From: Sporobacter sp963663605
GTDB lineage: Bacteria; Bacillota; Clostridia; Oscillospirales; Oscillospiraceae
DNA: 64,000 nt
Assembly: GCA_963663605.2 (NCBI GenBank)
Contig: CAXXVF010000001.1
Location: 434,001 to 498,000 of the forward strand
Direction of reading: 5' to 3'
The notes below the pieces were generated by a model, which did no database searches, was not told where the DNA came from, and worked only from the letters and a program-made list of their open reading frames with translations. Each line of letters begins with the position of its first letter. Within the stretch, counting starts at the first letter, position 1. The translations under genes were made by a program, and so were the position numbers. Positions 1 through 8,810 of the stretch are shown in pieces.

Positions 1-1425
1 AAGCTGCAGGAGGAGGGGCGTGACCCCTTCGATGTTACAAAGTTTGAACGGACAGCGTATTCAGCCGATATAAAAGAAAATTTTGAATCCATTGAGAACG
101 AGACCGTCTCCCTGGCAGGCCGGGTCATGGCGCGCCGCGGCATGGGCAAGGCGATATTTGCCGACCTGCTCGACGCCAAAGGCCGGATACAGATGTATAT
201 CCGGCGCGACGACGTCGGAGCGGATGTATTCGCCGATTTCAAAAAAGGCGATATCGGCGATATTGTCGGCGTATCCGGCTTCGTTTTCAAAACGAAAATG
301 GGCGAGATATCCGTTCACTGCAAGCAGGTGAAACTGCTCGCTAAATCCCTGCGTCCGCTTCCTGAGAAGTTCCATGGACTGACGAGCACCGAGCTCAAAT
401 ACCGCCAGCGGTATGTTGACCTTATCATGAATCCCGAAACGCGCCGCGCTTTTGAGATCCGCAGCCGCTTCATCCGGCACGTCCGCGCTTTTCTGGATAC
501 GCGCGGCTATATGGAAGTCGAGACCCCGGTTTTGAGCACTATTTCCGGCGGCGCGACGGCGCGGCCGTTCATTACGCACCACAATACGTTGAATCTTGAC
601 ATGTATCTGCGTATCGCGACGGAGCTTCATCTGAAACGCCTGATCGTCGGCGGCATCGAACGCGTCTACGAGATCGGCCGTATATTCCGCAACGAAGGCA
701 TGGACACAAAGCACAATCCGGAATTCACGACCGTCGAGCTGTACGAGGCGTATGCCGATTACAACGATATGATGGATCTGTTTGAAGCGCTTTTAGCGAG
801 CGCCGCCATGGATATACTCGGCACATATCAGCTGAGCTGGCAGGGCGAACAGCTCGATTTGACGCCCGGCTGGCCGAGGCTTAAGATGGCTGAAGCGGTA
901 AAGCAGTATACAGGCGTTGATTTTATGGCCTTTGATACGGTGGATGAAGCGGTAAAAGCCGCCGGATCTCTCGGCGTGAAAATGCCCGACAACAAGGCGC
1001 CGTCCTGGGGCGATCTCCTGTACGAATGCTTTGACCAGCGCGTAGAGGACAAGCTCGTTCAGCCGACGTTCATCACGGACTTTCCGGTCGAGGTGTCGCC
1101 GCTGGCCAAGCGCCGGGCCGACGATAAGCGGCTGACGGAACGCTTTGAGCTTTATATCTGCCGCAACGAGATGGGGAATGCATTCAGCGAGCTCAACGAC
1201 CCTATCGACCAGAAGCAGCGGTTTTTACGCCAGGTCGAGCTGCGAAAAGCCGGAGACGATGAGGCGGGCATGATGGACGACGACTATATCAATGCGCTGG
1301 AATACGGCATGCCGCCCACCGGCGGACTCGGTATAGGAATTGACCGGTGCGTCATGATGCTCACGGACAACGCCTCCATACGGGATGTGCTGTTATTCCC
1401 GACAATGAAACCGATAGAAGACTGA
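1..1425 (+). CDS. lysS: Lysyl-tRNA synthetase, class II (5' end missing)
   Basis: Charges tRNA-Lys with lysine in the cytoplasm. The frame is open from base 1, so the first few dozen codons lie outside the window. The visible part starts inside the OB-fold anticodon-binding domain (about residues 1-110 of the visible protein), followed by the class II catalytic core. Visible signatures are the motif 2 region around FRNEGMDTKHNPEF, the GGATARPF segment, and the motif 3 stretch GLGIGIDRCVMMLTDNASIR near the C-terminus. The length is right for LysS once the missing start is added. No CHASE or extra fused domain is seen. It ends 58 bp before the next methyltransferase gene, with a long hairpin in between. 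Identification is very secure. Confidence 0.97.
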   Translation, partial: KLQEEGRDPFDVTKFERTAYSADIKENFESIENETVSLAGRVMARRGMGKAIFADLLDAKGRIQMYIRRDDVGADVFADFKKGDIGDIVGVSGFVFKTKMGEISVHCKQVKLLAKSLRPLPEKFHGLTSTELKYRQRYVDLIMNPETRRAFEIRSRFIRHVRAFLDTRGYMEVETPVLSTISGGATARPFITHHNTLNLDMYLRIATELHLKRLIVGGIERVYEIGRIFRNEGMDTKHNPEFTTVELYEAYADYNDMMDLFEALLASAAMDILGTYQLSWQGEQLDLTPGWPRLKMAEAVKQYTGVDFMAFDTVDEAVKAAGSLGVKMPDNKAPSWGDLLYECFDQRVEDKLVQPTFITDFPVEVSPLAKRRADDKRLTERFELYICRNEMGNAFSELNDPIDQKQRFLRQVELRKAGDDEAGMMDDDYINALEYGMPPTGGLGIGIDRCVMMLTDNASIRDVLLFPTMKPIED

Positions 1426-1431
1426 AAAACT

Positions 1432-1471
1432 GAAGCTGCGGCCATAAGGGTTCCCTTATTGCCACAGCTTC
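1432..1471 (+). repeat. Long hairpin after lysS
   Basis: A 40-nt inverted repeat, with arms GAAGCTG-GGC-ATAAGGG and CCCTTAT-GCC-CAGCTTC and a short loop. It could be a terminator, but the downstream sequence has only a weak T-run (TTCTTCC). The ATAAGGG/CCCTTAT core also recurs in the hairpins near 49.5-49.9 kb, so it may belong to a family of dispersed palindromes. Confidence 0.5.
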
Positions 1472-1482
1472 TTCCGTAAGGT

Positions 1483-2259
1483 ATGATAAAAGTGAAAGAG
1501 ATCACAAGCCGCAAAAATCAATTGGTTCGTCACATGAAAAAGCTGGGCTCTGACGGTGAATATCGCCGGAGCTGCGGCGAATACCTGTGCGACGGGGAAA
1601 AACTGCTTAATGAAGCGGTCAGCTGCGGCGTTGGGATCACGGCCGTTTTTACCTGCGGCAGGAAGCCGGACGGCCTGCCGGACAGTGTGCCGGTATACCG
1701 CGTGGAGCGGGACATCCTTGAAGCCGTATCGCCGCTCAAAACACCGCAGGATTTCGTGTTTTCCTGCGCGATGCCGGAACAGGCGGGGAAAGCCCCGGAA
1801 GGTTTTCTCATCATCCTGGAAGGCTTGCAGGACCCGGGAAACATTGGAACGATCCTGAGAACGGCCGGCGCGTTCGGCGTCGCGTGCGTCATTCTGACGG
1901 GCGGCTGCGCAGACCCCTATAACCCCAAAGCGATCCGGGCTTCTATGGGCGCGATTTACCGTCAGCCGTTTTTAATAATGGATCGGGACGGAATCGCCGG
2001 CCTGAAAGAACGGGGCGTCAGGCTTTATGCCGCGGCGGTCGATGAAAACTGTACCGATGTCCGGGACGCCGAATTAAATAATGCCGCCGTAGCCATAGGC
2101 AGCGAAGGCCGGGGGCTGACGGAAGAACTATTAAAGCTCTGCGACGAAAAAATAAAGATTCCGATGTTGGAAAACACCGAATCGCTCAACGCCGCGGCCG
2201 CCGCCGCGATCATCATGTGGGAAGCGACAAAAAAACTGATCCAATCCGCCGCCCAATAA
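1483..2259 (+). CDS. TrmH/SpoU-family RNA 2'-O-methyltransferase
   Basis: A SPOUT-class enzyme that methylates a ribose 2'-OH in rRNA or tRNA using S-adenosylmethionine. It has an N-terminal RNA-substrate-binding domain (about residues 1-95, with SRKNQLVRHMKKL) and a C-terminal knotted SpoU domain. Family motifs are visible: LEGLQDPGNIGTILRTAGAF, where N and R are catalytic or structural, then IGSEGRGL, and IPMLENTESLNAAAAAAI, which forms the SAM-binding knot. The length of 258 aa is typical of the RlmB/TsnR-like group. The exact target nucleotide cannot be told from sequence. The start ATG has a weak upstream AAGG; a GTG three codons later is an alternative. Confidence 0.9.
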   Translation: MIKVKEITSRKNQLVRHMKKLGSDGEYRRSCGEYLCDGEKLLNEAVSCGVGITAVFTCGRKPDGLPDSVPVYRVERDILEAVSPLKTPQDFVFSCAMPEQAGKAPEGFLIILEGLQDPGNIGTILRTAGAFGVACVILTGGCADPYNPKAIRASMGAIYRQPFLIMDRDGIAGLKERGVRLYAAAVDENCTDVRDAELNNAAVAIGSEGRGLTEELLKLCDEKIKIPMLENTESLNAAAAAAIIMWEATKKLIQSAAQ

Positions 2260-2289
2260 AAGACAGGGTCCTTTCCGTCATAACATATA

Positions 2290-2318
2290 TTGATAAATAT
2301 GGGATATTGTCCTATAAT
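2290..2318 (+). promoter_or_regulatory. Sigma-A promoter for dprA
   Basis: -35 TTGATA (2290-2295), 17-bp spacer and -10 TATAAT (2313-2318), 54 bp upstream of the dprA start codon. The match is near-consensus for the housekeeping sigma factor. Confidence 0.8.
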
Positions 2319-2371
2319 TGAAGAAGCATTCATCCTCAGCGTATCATTCATCAGAAAGAGAGTGATGTTCG

Positions 2372-3601
2372 ATGGCAGCGCTGAAGTATTGGGTATGGCT
2401 GGCTTCCCTTCCCGGTGTCCGGCCCTATATGGTATGCCGTCTTCTGGACTGGTTCGGTTCGCCGGAGCAGGTGTTTTTCGCCGACGATGAAACGTACGGG
2501 GAGATACACGGGCTCCTAAAGCAGGAAATCTCCGCATTGTCTGGAAAAAACCTATATGACGCGAAGAAGATTCTCGACGACTGCGAGGAATACGGGTTTC
2601 GGATTATGACGCTCCATGACGGAGGATACCCCGCGCGCCTGAGGAATATCCCCGATCCGCCGGCGGTCCTGTATGTCAGAGGCCGGCTGCCCGTTCTGGA
2701 CGAAGAGGCGGCTGTCGCCATCGTCGGGACGCGCAAATGCACGCCGTACGGCATCAAGGCCGCGGAACGAATCGGCTACGAACTGGCGCGGCACGGCTGC
2801 GTCGTCGTTTCGGGACTGGCCCGGGGGATCGATACGGCCGCCGCTAAAGGCGCGCTGCGCGCGGGAGGCCGCGTTGTGGGCGTCGTCGGCTCAGGTCTTG
2901 ATATCACCTATCCGCCGGAAAACAAACAGCTTTTTGAAGACGTGTCCGCCGGCAGTGCGATCATCAGCGAATATCCGCCCGGCTCGCCCGCCGCGTCATC
3001 GCACTTCCCGCAGCGCAACCGGATCATGAGCGGCATATCCGTCGGCGTGACGGTTATCGAAGCGCCGGTGAGAAGCGGGGCGCTCATCACGGCCACGCAC
3101 GCGCTGGAGCAGGGGCGTGATGTCTTCGCCGTGCCGGGCAACGTTGATTCACCGGCCTGCAAAGGCTCAAACATGCTGCTTAGGGAGGGCGCCGTTCTCG
3201 TTACGACGGGGGCTGAGATCGCGGAGGAATACGCGGCCCTGTTTCCGGATAAAATTGTATCCGTTCGGGAAAAAGTACCGTTGGATCCGGCGCTTGAAAA
3301 ACAGCTCGTAAGCGAGACTGTCGCCGCAAACCGGCAAAAACCGGCAAAAAAAGAGATTGACAATCAAAAAACCGTGGAATATATTGACCTAGTAAAACTC
3401 AGAAAAGAGCTGGACGACGACGCTTTTTTGATCCTGTCGTCGATCGGGCCGAGAACGATGCATATCGACGAGATCATCGCGCAGATCGGTTTGGAAGCGT
3501 CCGTCGTGCTTCCGACGCTTACAATGCTTGAGCTCGACGGATATGTCCAGCAGACGGCCGGCAAGTATTTCAGGCTCATATACGAACAGTCAAAGGATTA
3601 A
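2372..3601 (+). CDS. dprA: DNA processing protein DprA
   Basis: Binds incoming single-stranded DNA and loads RecA during transformation. It is also widely conserved in bacteria with no demonstrated competence. Domains: an N-terminal SAM-like helical region (1-75), a Rossmann core (about 105-300) with AIVGTRKCTPYG, VVSGLARGIDTAAAKGAL, GSGLDITYPPEN, SEYPPG, FPQRNRIMSG and VIEAPVRSGALITA, and a C-terminal winged-helix domain (about 345-405). The 409-aa length is normal for the long form. ATG 2372 follows AAAGAGAG at good spacing. It is followed by topA, a common Firmicutes order. Confidence 0.96.
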   Translation: MAALKYWVWLASLPGVRPYMVCRLLDWFGSPEQVFFADDETYGEIHGLLKQEISALSGKNLYDAKKILDDCEEYGFRIMTLHDGGYPARLRNIPDPPAVLYVRGRLPVLDEEAAVAIVGTRKCTPYGIKAAERIGYELARHGCVVVSGLARGIDTAAAKGALRAGGRVVGVVGSGLDITYPPENKQLFEDVSAGSAIISEYPPGSPAASSHFPQRNRIMSGISVGVTVIEAPVRSGALITATHALEQGRDVFAVPGNVDSPACKGSNMLLREGAVLVTTGAEIAEEYAALFPDKIVSVREKVPLDPALEKQLVSETVAANRQKPAKKEIDNQKTVEYIDLVKLRKELDDDAFLILSSIGPRTMHIDEIIAQIGLEASVVLPTLTMLELDGYVQQTAGKYFRLIYEQSKD

Positions 3602-3705
3602 CGAATAATTCATCCCGGCTTAATTACGGCCGGCTTCGATGCGGGATTGACAAGGGAACCCGCCGCACAAAATATCTACATATTTCGAAATGAGGACTAT
3701 ACCGG

Positions 3706-6015
3706 ATGGCAAAAGCAAAAACCAATCTCGTGATTGTTGAATCACCGGCAAAAGCAAAAACGATCGGGAAATATCTTGGAAACGGGTATAAGGTGACGGC
3801 ATCAATGGGGCATCTGCGCGATTTGCCTAAAAGCCGCCTGGGTGTTGATTTGGAGCACGGATTCACACCGGAGTACAAGCCGGTCAAAGGCCGCGAGGAG
3901 ACGATCGGCGAACTTAAAAAAGCAACGGAAAGCAGCGATAAAGTCTTTCTGGCGACCGACCCTGACCGGGAAGGAGAAGCGATATCCTGGCACTTAAAAG
4001 AGCTTCTGGAGCTTGACGACGCGCGGACGTTCCGGGTCACTTTCAATGAAATCACAAAGAAAGTCGTGCAGGAGAGCATCGAGCATCCCCGCGTGATAGA
4101 TCAGGATCTCGTAGACGCGCAGCAGGCACGGCGCATCCTTGACCGTATCGTCGGCTATAAGCTCAGCCCGCTTTTATGGCGCAAAATAAGGCGCGGCCTG
4201 TCGGCAGGCCGCGTCCAGTCCGTAGCCACGCGCATGGTAACAGACAAAGAAGACAGTATTCGGGCTTTTGTTCCGGAGGAATACTGGCTCTTGGAGGCCG
4301 ATATCTCAAGGACCATTAAATCCGGGCGTTTTAAGGCCGGATTTTACGGAAAAAAAGATAAAAAAATGGAGCTGCACAGTGAAGCGGAGGTCAAAGAGGT
4401 CGTTTCCGCCGTGAAAAACGCGCCGTTTTCGGTAGATGCCGTCAAGCGCACCGAAAAAAAGAAATCGCCGTCCCCGCCGTTCATCACATCCACACTGCAG
4501 CAGGAGGCGTCGCGCAAGCTCGGCATGACGCCGCGCCGCGCGATGTCGATTGCCCAGCAGCTGTATGAAGGCGTCGATATCAAAGGCGAAGGTACCGTCG
4601 GCCTCATCACCTACATGCGGACCGACTCGCTTCGGATCTCGGATGAGGCGCTCAATGACGTGAAGGCGCTCATTTCGGAAAAGTACGGAGAAAAGTATTA
4701 TCCCGGCGCCCCGACGCGGTACAAGTCGAAAAACAACGCGCAGGACGCCCACGAGGCGATCCGTCCCACAAACGTTTTTCTGACGCCGGACAAGCTTCAG
4801 GCCAGCATTACAAAAGATCAGTACAGGCTTTATAAAATGATATGGAGCCGTTTTGTCGCCAGCCAGATGACGCAGGCGCTTTACGACAGCGTAACCGTAG
4901 ATATATTATCGGCCGGCTATATTTTCAGGACGACCCATACCGTTATCAAATTTGCCGGTTTCACCAGTGTTTACGAAGAAGGGCGCGACGACGAGAAAGA
5001 GGAAGATGCTTCTCCGCTGCCCGATCTCGAAGTGGGGGAACCGCTGAAATTAGAGGACATTAAAGAAGAACAGAAATTCACACAGCCGCCGTCACGGTAT
5101 ACGGAGGCCACGCTCATCAAAGCGATGGAGGAAACGGGCGTCGGGCGTCCGAGTACCTACGCGCCGACCATCTCGACCATACTGGACCGGGAATATGTCA
5201 TCAAAGAAGGGCGCTATCTGCGACCGACAAATCTTGGCGAAGTCGTGACGACGCTCATGAAGGAACGCTTTACCGACATCGTGGATTTAAAATTCACCGC
5301 GCGCATGGAAGAAAACCTTGACAGCGTCGAAAAAGGCAAGCGGGACTGGAAGAGCCTGCTGAGTGATTTTTACGGTGAATTTGACACGGCCCTGCAAAAC
5401 GCCGAAAAGGCGCTGGAGGGTGAGCGGATTAAAATTCCCGACGAGGTTTCCGATGAAGTCTGCGACGTGTGCGGGAAACAGATGGTCGTCAAATCCGGAC
5501 GCTTTGGACGGTTTCTGGCCTGTCCCGGTTACCCCGAATGCAGCTTTACGAAACCGCTCGTAATAGAAATGCCGGGCAAGTGCCCAAGATGCGGCAATCG
5601 GATACTCAAAAGGACATCGAAAAACGGTTACACCTATTACGCCTGCGAGAAGCTCAAAGAATGCGGTTTCATGAGCTGGGACGTTCCGACAAAAGACGTT
5701 TGTCCGGAATGCGGCATGACGATGTTTAAAAAATCCGGCAGAGGGTATAATAAATCGTTTTGTACCAACGCGGAATGCCCGAATTTCCTGCCGGAAGACA
5801 AGCGGGGCTACCGCAGGAAACCGTCGGCCCAAACGGATGAAAATAAAACCGAAGCGGACGAAAAGACGGAGAAGACCGCACCTAAAAAGACATCTGCCAA
5901 GAAGACGCCGGCCAAAAAAGCTGCAACAAAAAAGACATCGGCTAAGAAGACGCCCGCAAAAAGCAAACAAAATGCCGGCAAAGCTTCCAAGAAGACGGCC
6001 GCGTCCAAATCATGA
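3706..6015 (+). CDS. topA: DNA topoisomerase I
   Basis: Type IA topoisomerase that relaxes negative supercoils by cutting one strand. The TOPRIM domain is at the N-terminus with IVESPAKAKTIGKYL and ATDPDREGEAI. The active-site tyrosine is Y303 in ITYMRTDS. SAGRVQSVATRM lies in the core. Three four-cysteine zinc ribbons follow (from about residue 586: CDVCGK, then CPRCG, then CPECG). The last 60 residues are a lysine-rich tail built from repeats such as KKTSAKKTPAKKA, resembling histone H1 tails. The 769-aa length fits a three-finger TopA with an added tail. The start has GAGG 11 nt upstream. It overlaps trmFO by ATGA, so the two are probably co-transcribed. Confidence 0.97.
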   Translation: MAKAKTNLVIVESPAKAKTIGKYLGNGYKVTASMGHLRDLPKSRLGVDLEHGFTPEYKPVKGREETIGELKKATESSDKVFLATDPDREGEAISWHLKELLELDDARTFRVTFNEITKKVVQESIEHPRVIDQDLVDAQQARRILDRIVGYKLSPLLWRKIRRGLSAGRVQSVATRMVTDKEDSIRAFVPEEYWLLEADISRTIKSGRFKAGFYGKKDKKMELHSEAEVKEVVSAVKNAPFSVDAVKRTEKKKSPSPPFITSTLQQEASRKLGMTPRRAMSIAQQLYEGVDIKGEGTVGLITYMRTDSLRISDEALNDVKALISEKYGEKYYPGAPTRYKSKNNAQDAHEAIRPTNVFLTPDKLQASITKDQYRLYKMIWSRFVASQMTQALYDSVTVDILSAGYIFRTTHTVIKFAGFTSVYEEGRDDEKEEDASPLPDLEVGEPLKLEDIKEEQKFTQPPSRYTEATLIKAMEETGVGRPSTYAPTISTILDREYVIKEGRYLRPTNLGEVVTTLMKERFTDIVDLKFTARMEENLDSVEKGKRDWKSLLSDFYGEFDTALQNAEKALEGERIKIPDEVSDEVCDVCGKQMVVKSGRFGRFLACPGYPECSFTKPLVIEMPGKCPRCGNRILKRTSKNGYTYYACEKLKECGFMSWDVPTKDVCPECGMTMFKKSGRGYNKSFCTNAECPNFLPEDKRGYRRKPSAQTDENKTEADEKTEKTAPKKTSAKKTPAKKAATKKTSAKKTPAKSKQNAGKASKKTAASKS

Positions 6016-7331
6016 CGGTTGTAACGGTCGTCGGCGCAGGGCTGGCCGGCTGCGAGGCAGCCTGGCAGCTTGCTCAAAGGGGCATTCGCGTCGAGCTTGT
6101 TGAAATGAAGCCGGATAAAAAAACACCCGCCCATATATCGGACGATTTTTGTGAACTCGTTTGCAGCAATTCACTGCGAAGCGACGCGCTCACAAATGCC
6201 GTCGGACTTTTAAAAGAAGAAATGCGGCGGCTGGAGAGCCTTGTCATCTCCTGCGCCGATGAAACACGCATTCCGGCCGGAGGCGCTCTGGCCGTGGACC
6301 GTATTAGGTTCGCTGGAACGGTGACGGAAAAGGTCCGCGCGCACCCGCTGATTTCAGTCGTCCGGCGGGAACAGACAACCATACCGGACGGAACGGTCAT
6401 TATAGCCACGGGTCCCTTGACATCCGGCGCGCTTGCAGAAGCGATCGGCACGCGCGCCGGCGGTCCATTGAGTTTTTACGATGCCGCCGCGCCCATCGTT
6501 TCAGCAGAAGGTATCGATATGGGAAGCGCCTGGTTTGCTTCGCGCTACGGCAAAGGAACGGCGGACTACTTAAACTGCCCGATGGACGAAGCGGAGTACA
6601 AGGCGTTCTGGCGGGAACTGACGAAAGCAGAGGAAGCCGAGATCCACGGTTTTGAAGACAGCGGCGTATTCGAAGGCTGTATGCCTGTCGAGGTCATGGC
6701 GCGCCGGGGAGAGGATACCATCCGGTACGGCCCCCTCAAGCCTGTGGGGCTTAAAGACCCGAAGACAGGCAAAGAACCATATGCCGTCGTCCAGCTTCGC
6801 AGGGACAACGCCGAAGGAACGCTATACAATATCGTCGGTTTCCAGACACACCTGAAATTCGGGGAACAAAAACGTGTTTTTTCAATGATACCGGCGCTCC
6901 GAAATGCCGAATTCATGCGCTACGGCGTTATGCACCGCAACACCTATCTGGATTCGCCCCGCCTTTTAGACCGGTACTACCGGCTTAAAAGCGATAAGCG
7001 TATCCGCTTTGCCGGTCAGATGACCGGCGTCGAGGGGTATGTAGAATCGGCGGCCAGCGGTCTGCTCGTTGGGATTGAGACGGCACGTGAACTGTGCGGC
7101 CTTCCGCCTGCCGATTTTCCGAAGACAACTGCGATCGGGGCGCTTGCGCACTACATTTCCGGCGGCAGCATAGGAGACTTTCAGCCGATGAACATCAATT
7201 TCGGTATTATTGAACCGCTCCCTTACAGGGTTAAAGGTAAAAGAAACAAGAATCTGGCTATAGCAGAACGTTCGCTGGAAGCGATCGGGCACCAGGCAGG
7301 AGAGGGGAAAAAAGATGAAGATCATTGTTGA
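6012..7331 (+). CDS. trmFO: Folate-dependent tRNA (uracil-54-C5)-methyltransferase
   Basis: Makes ribothymidine at U54 of the tRNA T-loop using 5,10-methylenetetrahydrofolate and FAD, the Gram-positive alternative to TrmA. The N-terminal FAD site is VVGAGLAGCEAAWQLAQRG (residues about 4-22). Other family segments are ELVCSNSLRSDALTNAVGLL, containing a conserved cysteine, and NFGIIEP near the C-terminus. The length of 439 aa is normal. The ATG overlaps the topA stop codon and there is no separate strong ribosome binding site, suggesting translational coupling. The topA-trmFO pair is standard in Firmicutes. Confidence 0.96.
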   Translation: MTVVTVVGAGLAGCEAAWQLAQRGIRVELVEMKPDKKTPAHISDDFCELVCSNSLRSDALTNAVGLLKEEMRRLESLVISCADETRIPAGGALAVDRIRFAGTVTEKVRAHPLISVVRREQTTIPDGTVIIATGPLTSGALAEAIGTRAGGPLSFYDAAAPIVSAEGIDMGSAWFASRYGKGTADYLNCPMDEAEYKAFWRELTKAEEAEIHGFEDSGVFEGCMPVEVMARRGEDTIRYGPLKPVGLKDPKTGKEPYAVVQLRRDNAEGTLYNIVGFQTHLKFGEQKRVFSMIPALRNAEFMRYGVMHRNTYLDSPRLLDRYYRLKSDKRIRFAGQMTGVEGYVESAASGLLVGIETARELCGLPPADFPKTTAIGALAHYISGGSIGDFQPMNINFGIIEPLPYRVKGKRNKNLAIAERSLEAIGHQAGEGKKDEDHC

Positions 7332-8352
7332 CGCCATGGGAGGCGACAATGCGCCGGACGAGATTGTACGGGGGGCCGTCGAGGCCGCCGAAGCTTACGG
7401 TGTTGAAATCGTTTTGACCGGAAAAGGTGAGGAGATATTAAAAAGCCTCGATAAAATGGGCAGAAAGCAGCTTCCGCAAGGCGTTGAAGTCGCCAACGCT
7501 TCTCAGGTCGTAATGATGGGAGAAGACCCTGTGGCGGCCACACGCGAGAAAAAGGACTCGTCGATGTCCGTGGGACTTACTATGCTGCGCGACGGTTTCG
7601 GCGACGCGTTTGTTTCAGCGGGGAGCACGGGCGCGGTGCTGTCGGCCGCGACACTGATCGTCAAGCGCATCCGGGGTATACGGCGGGCGGCCCTGGCGCC
7701 CGTTATACCGGTCACCGAAAAAGGCGTCGTTCTCATTGACTGCGGCGCCAACGCGGAGTGCACGCCGGAATACCTCCTGCAGTTTGCCTTTATGGGTTCT
7801 TTTTACGCGGAACGCGTTTTAATGATCAATAAGCCGCGCATCGGGCTTTTGAACATCGGCACAGAGCGCAAAAAAGGCACGGACCTTCAGATTGAAGCCT
7901 ACGCGCTTTTGGAACAGGCCGCAAAGGACGGCGCGATCAATTTTGTCGGCAACGTCGAATCCAAAGGCGTTATGGCGGACGAATGCGACGTCGTCGTCTG
8001 CGATGGTTATTCTGGCAATATCCTGCTCAAAGCCATTGAAGGGACCGCGAAGTTCATCATGAGTGAGATCAAGTCTGTTTTTCTGGGCAGTACGCGGGGG
8101 AAATTGTCGGCACTGATGGTGAAAAAAGACTTCAGGGCCTTAAAAGAGCGTATGGACGTGGACAAAATCGGCGGCACGGCGCTTCTGGGCATATCAAAGC
8201 CCGTCGTAAAAGCGCACGGCGCGTCCAACGCGGAGTCTCTCAAAAGCGCCGTCTATCAGGCTATAAACACGGTAAATGCGGCTGTATCCGAGGAAATAAA
8301 GAATAATATCGAGCGGATGAAAATTAAGGATGCGGCCGAAAAAATAAAGTAA
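7315..8352 (+). CDS. plsX: Phosphate acyltransferase PlsX
   Basis: Converts acyl-ACP to acyl-phosphate for the PlsY step of phospholipid synthesis; a peripheral membrane enzyme. Visible motifs: IIVDAMGGDNAP at the N-terminus, GSTGAVLSAAT, LIDCGANAECTPEYLLQFA, GLLNIGTERKKG, and VVCDGYSGNILLKAIEG. The 345-aa length is typical. The start ATG sits inside the end of trmFO (17-bp overlap) behind AGAGGGG. It lies just upstream of acpP, so both substrates of lipid synthesis are encoded together. Confidence 0.96.
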   Translation: MKIIVDAMGGDNAPDEIVRGAVEAAEAYGVEIVLTGKGEEILKSLDKMGRKQLPQGVEVANASQVVMMGEDPVAATREKKDSSMSVGLTMLRDGFGDAFVSAGSTGAVLSAATLIVKRIRGIRRAALAPVIPVTEKGVVLIDCGANAECTPEYLLQFAFMGSFYAERVLMINKPRIGLLNIGTERKKGTDLQIEAYALLEQAAKDGAINFVGNVESKGVMADECDVVVCDGYSGNILLKAIEGTAKFIMSEIKSVFLGSTRGKLSALMVKKDFRALKERMDVDKIGGTALLGISKPVVKAHGASNAESLKSAVYQAINTVNAAVSEEIKNNIERMKIKDAAEKIK

Positions 8353-8361
8353 CCAAAACTG

Positions 8362-8390
8362 TTGACAAATAAATTAAGACGCTTTAATAT
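8362..8390 (+). promoter_or_regulatory. Promoter upstream of acpP with overlapping dyad
   Basis: -35 TTGACA (8362-8367), 17-bp spacer and -10 TAATAT (8385-8390), just after plsX. An imperfect palindrome ATTAA-N6-TTAAT covers the 3' spacer and part of the -10, a natural position for a repressor. Confidence 0.7.
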
Positions 8391-8442
8391 TTCGTTAGAC
8401 AGGCGACAGACGCCGCATGCTACTAAATATGAGGTGATATGT

Positions 8443-8676
8443 GTGATATTTGAAAGGCTGCGCGCTCTCATTGCCGAGCAGTTTTCGGTCAACGAGGATT
8501 CCATTGATATGGATACGTCATTTACAGATGATTTAGGGGCCGATTCACTTGATGTTGTTGAGCTGACGATGGCAATCGAAGAGGAGTTCGACATTCCTGA
8601 AACCGATGAAGAAATGCTGTACAAACTCATGACCGTCGGGGATGTATACCGGTATATTGCCAGCAAAATCGACTGA
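8443..8676 (+). CDS. acpP: Acyl carrier protein
   Basis: Carries growing fatty-acyl chains on a 4'-phosphopantetheine arm. The attachment serine is S35 in DDLGADSLDVVELTM. The protein is small and acidic (77 aa), the usual ACP length. The open frame extends farther upstream, but GTG 8443 is chosen because GAGGTGAT lies directly before it and it gives the standard ACP N-terminus (IFERLRALIAEQF). It has its own promoter after plsX and a strong terminator afterwards, so it is probably a separate, highly expressed transcript. Confidence 0.95.
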   Translation: MIFERLRALIAEQFSVNEDSIDMDTSFTDDLGADSLDVVELTMAIEEEFDIPETDEEMLYKLMTVGDVYRYIASKID

Positions 8677-8691
8677 TAGGGCTTTTTGTTT

Positions 8692-8722
8692 CAAGGGCGG
8701 GGCAATCCCGCCCTTGTTTATT
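8692..8722 (+). terminator. Terminator after acpP
   Basis: A perfect 10-bp stem CAAGGGCGGG / CCCGCCCTTG with a 5-nt loop GCAAT, followed by TTTATT. Confidence 0.85.
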
Positions 8723-8810
8723 GACAGCCGGGCTTTATAGGGCGGCCGCTGTGTCTTCTGACATACGACGCTTATACCCGAAAGGGGAATATCTGCAAGG
8801 TTTGGTGCAC

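Noticed and set aside
5287..5970. Long - strand open frame across topA
   Set aside because: Shadow of the topA coding strand; no start signal or family match.
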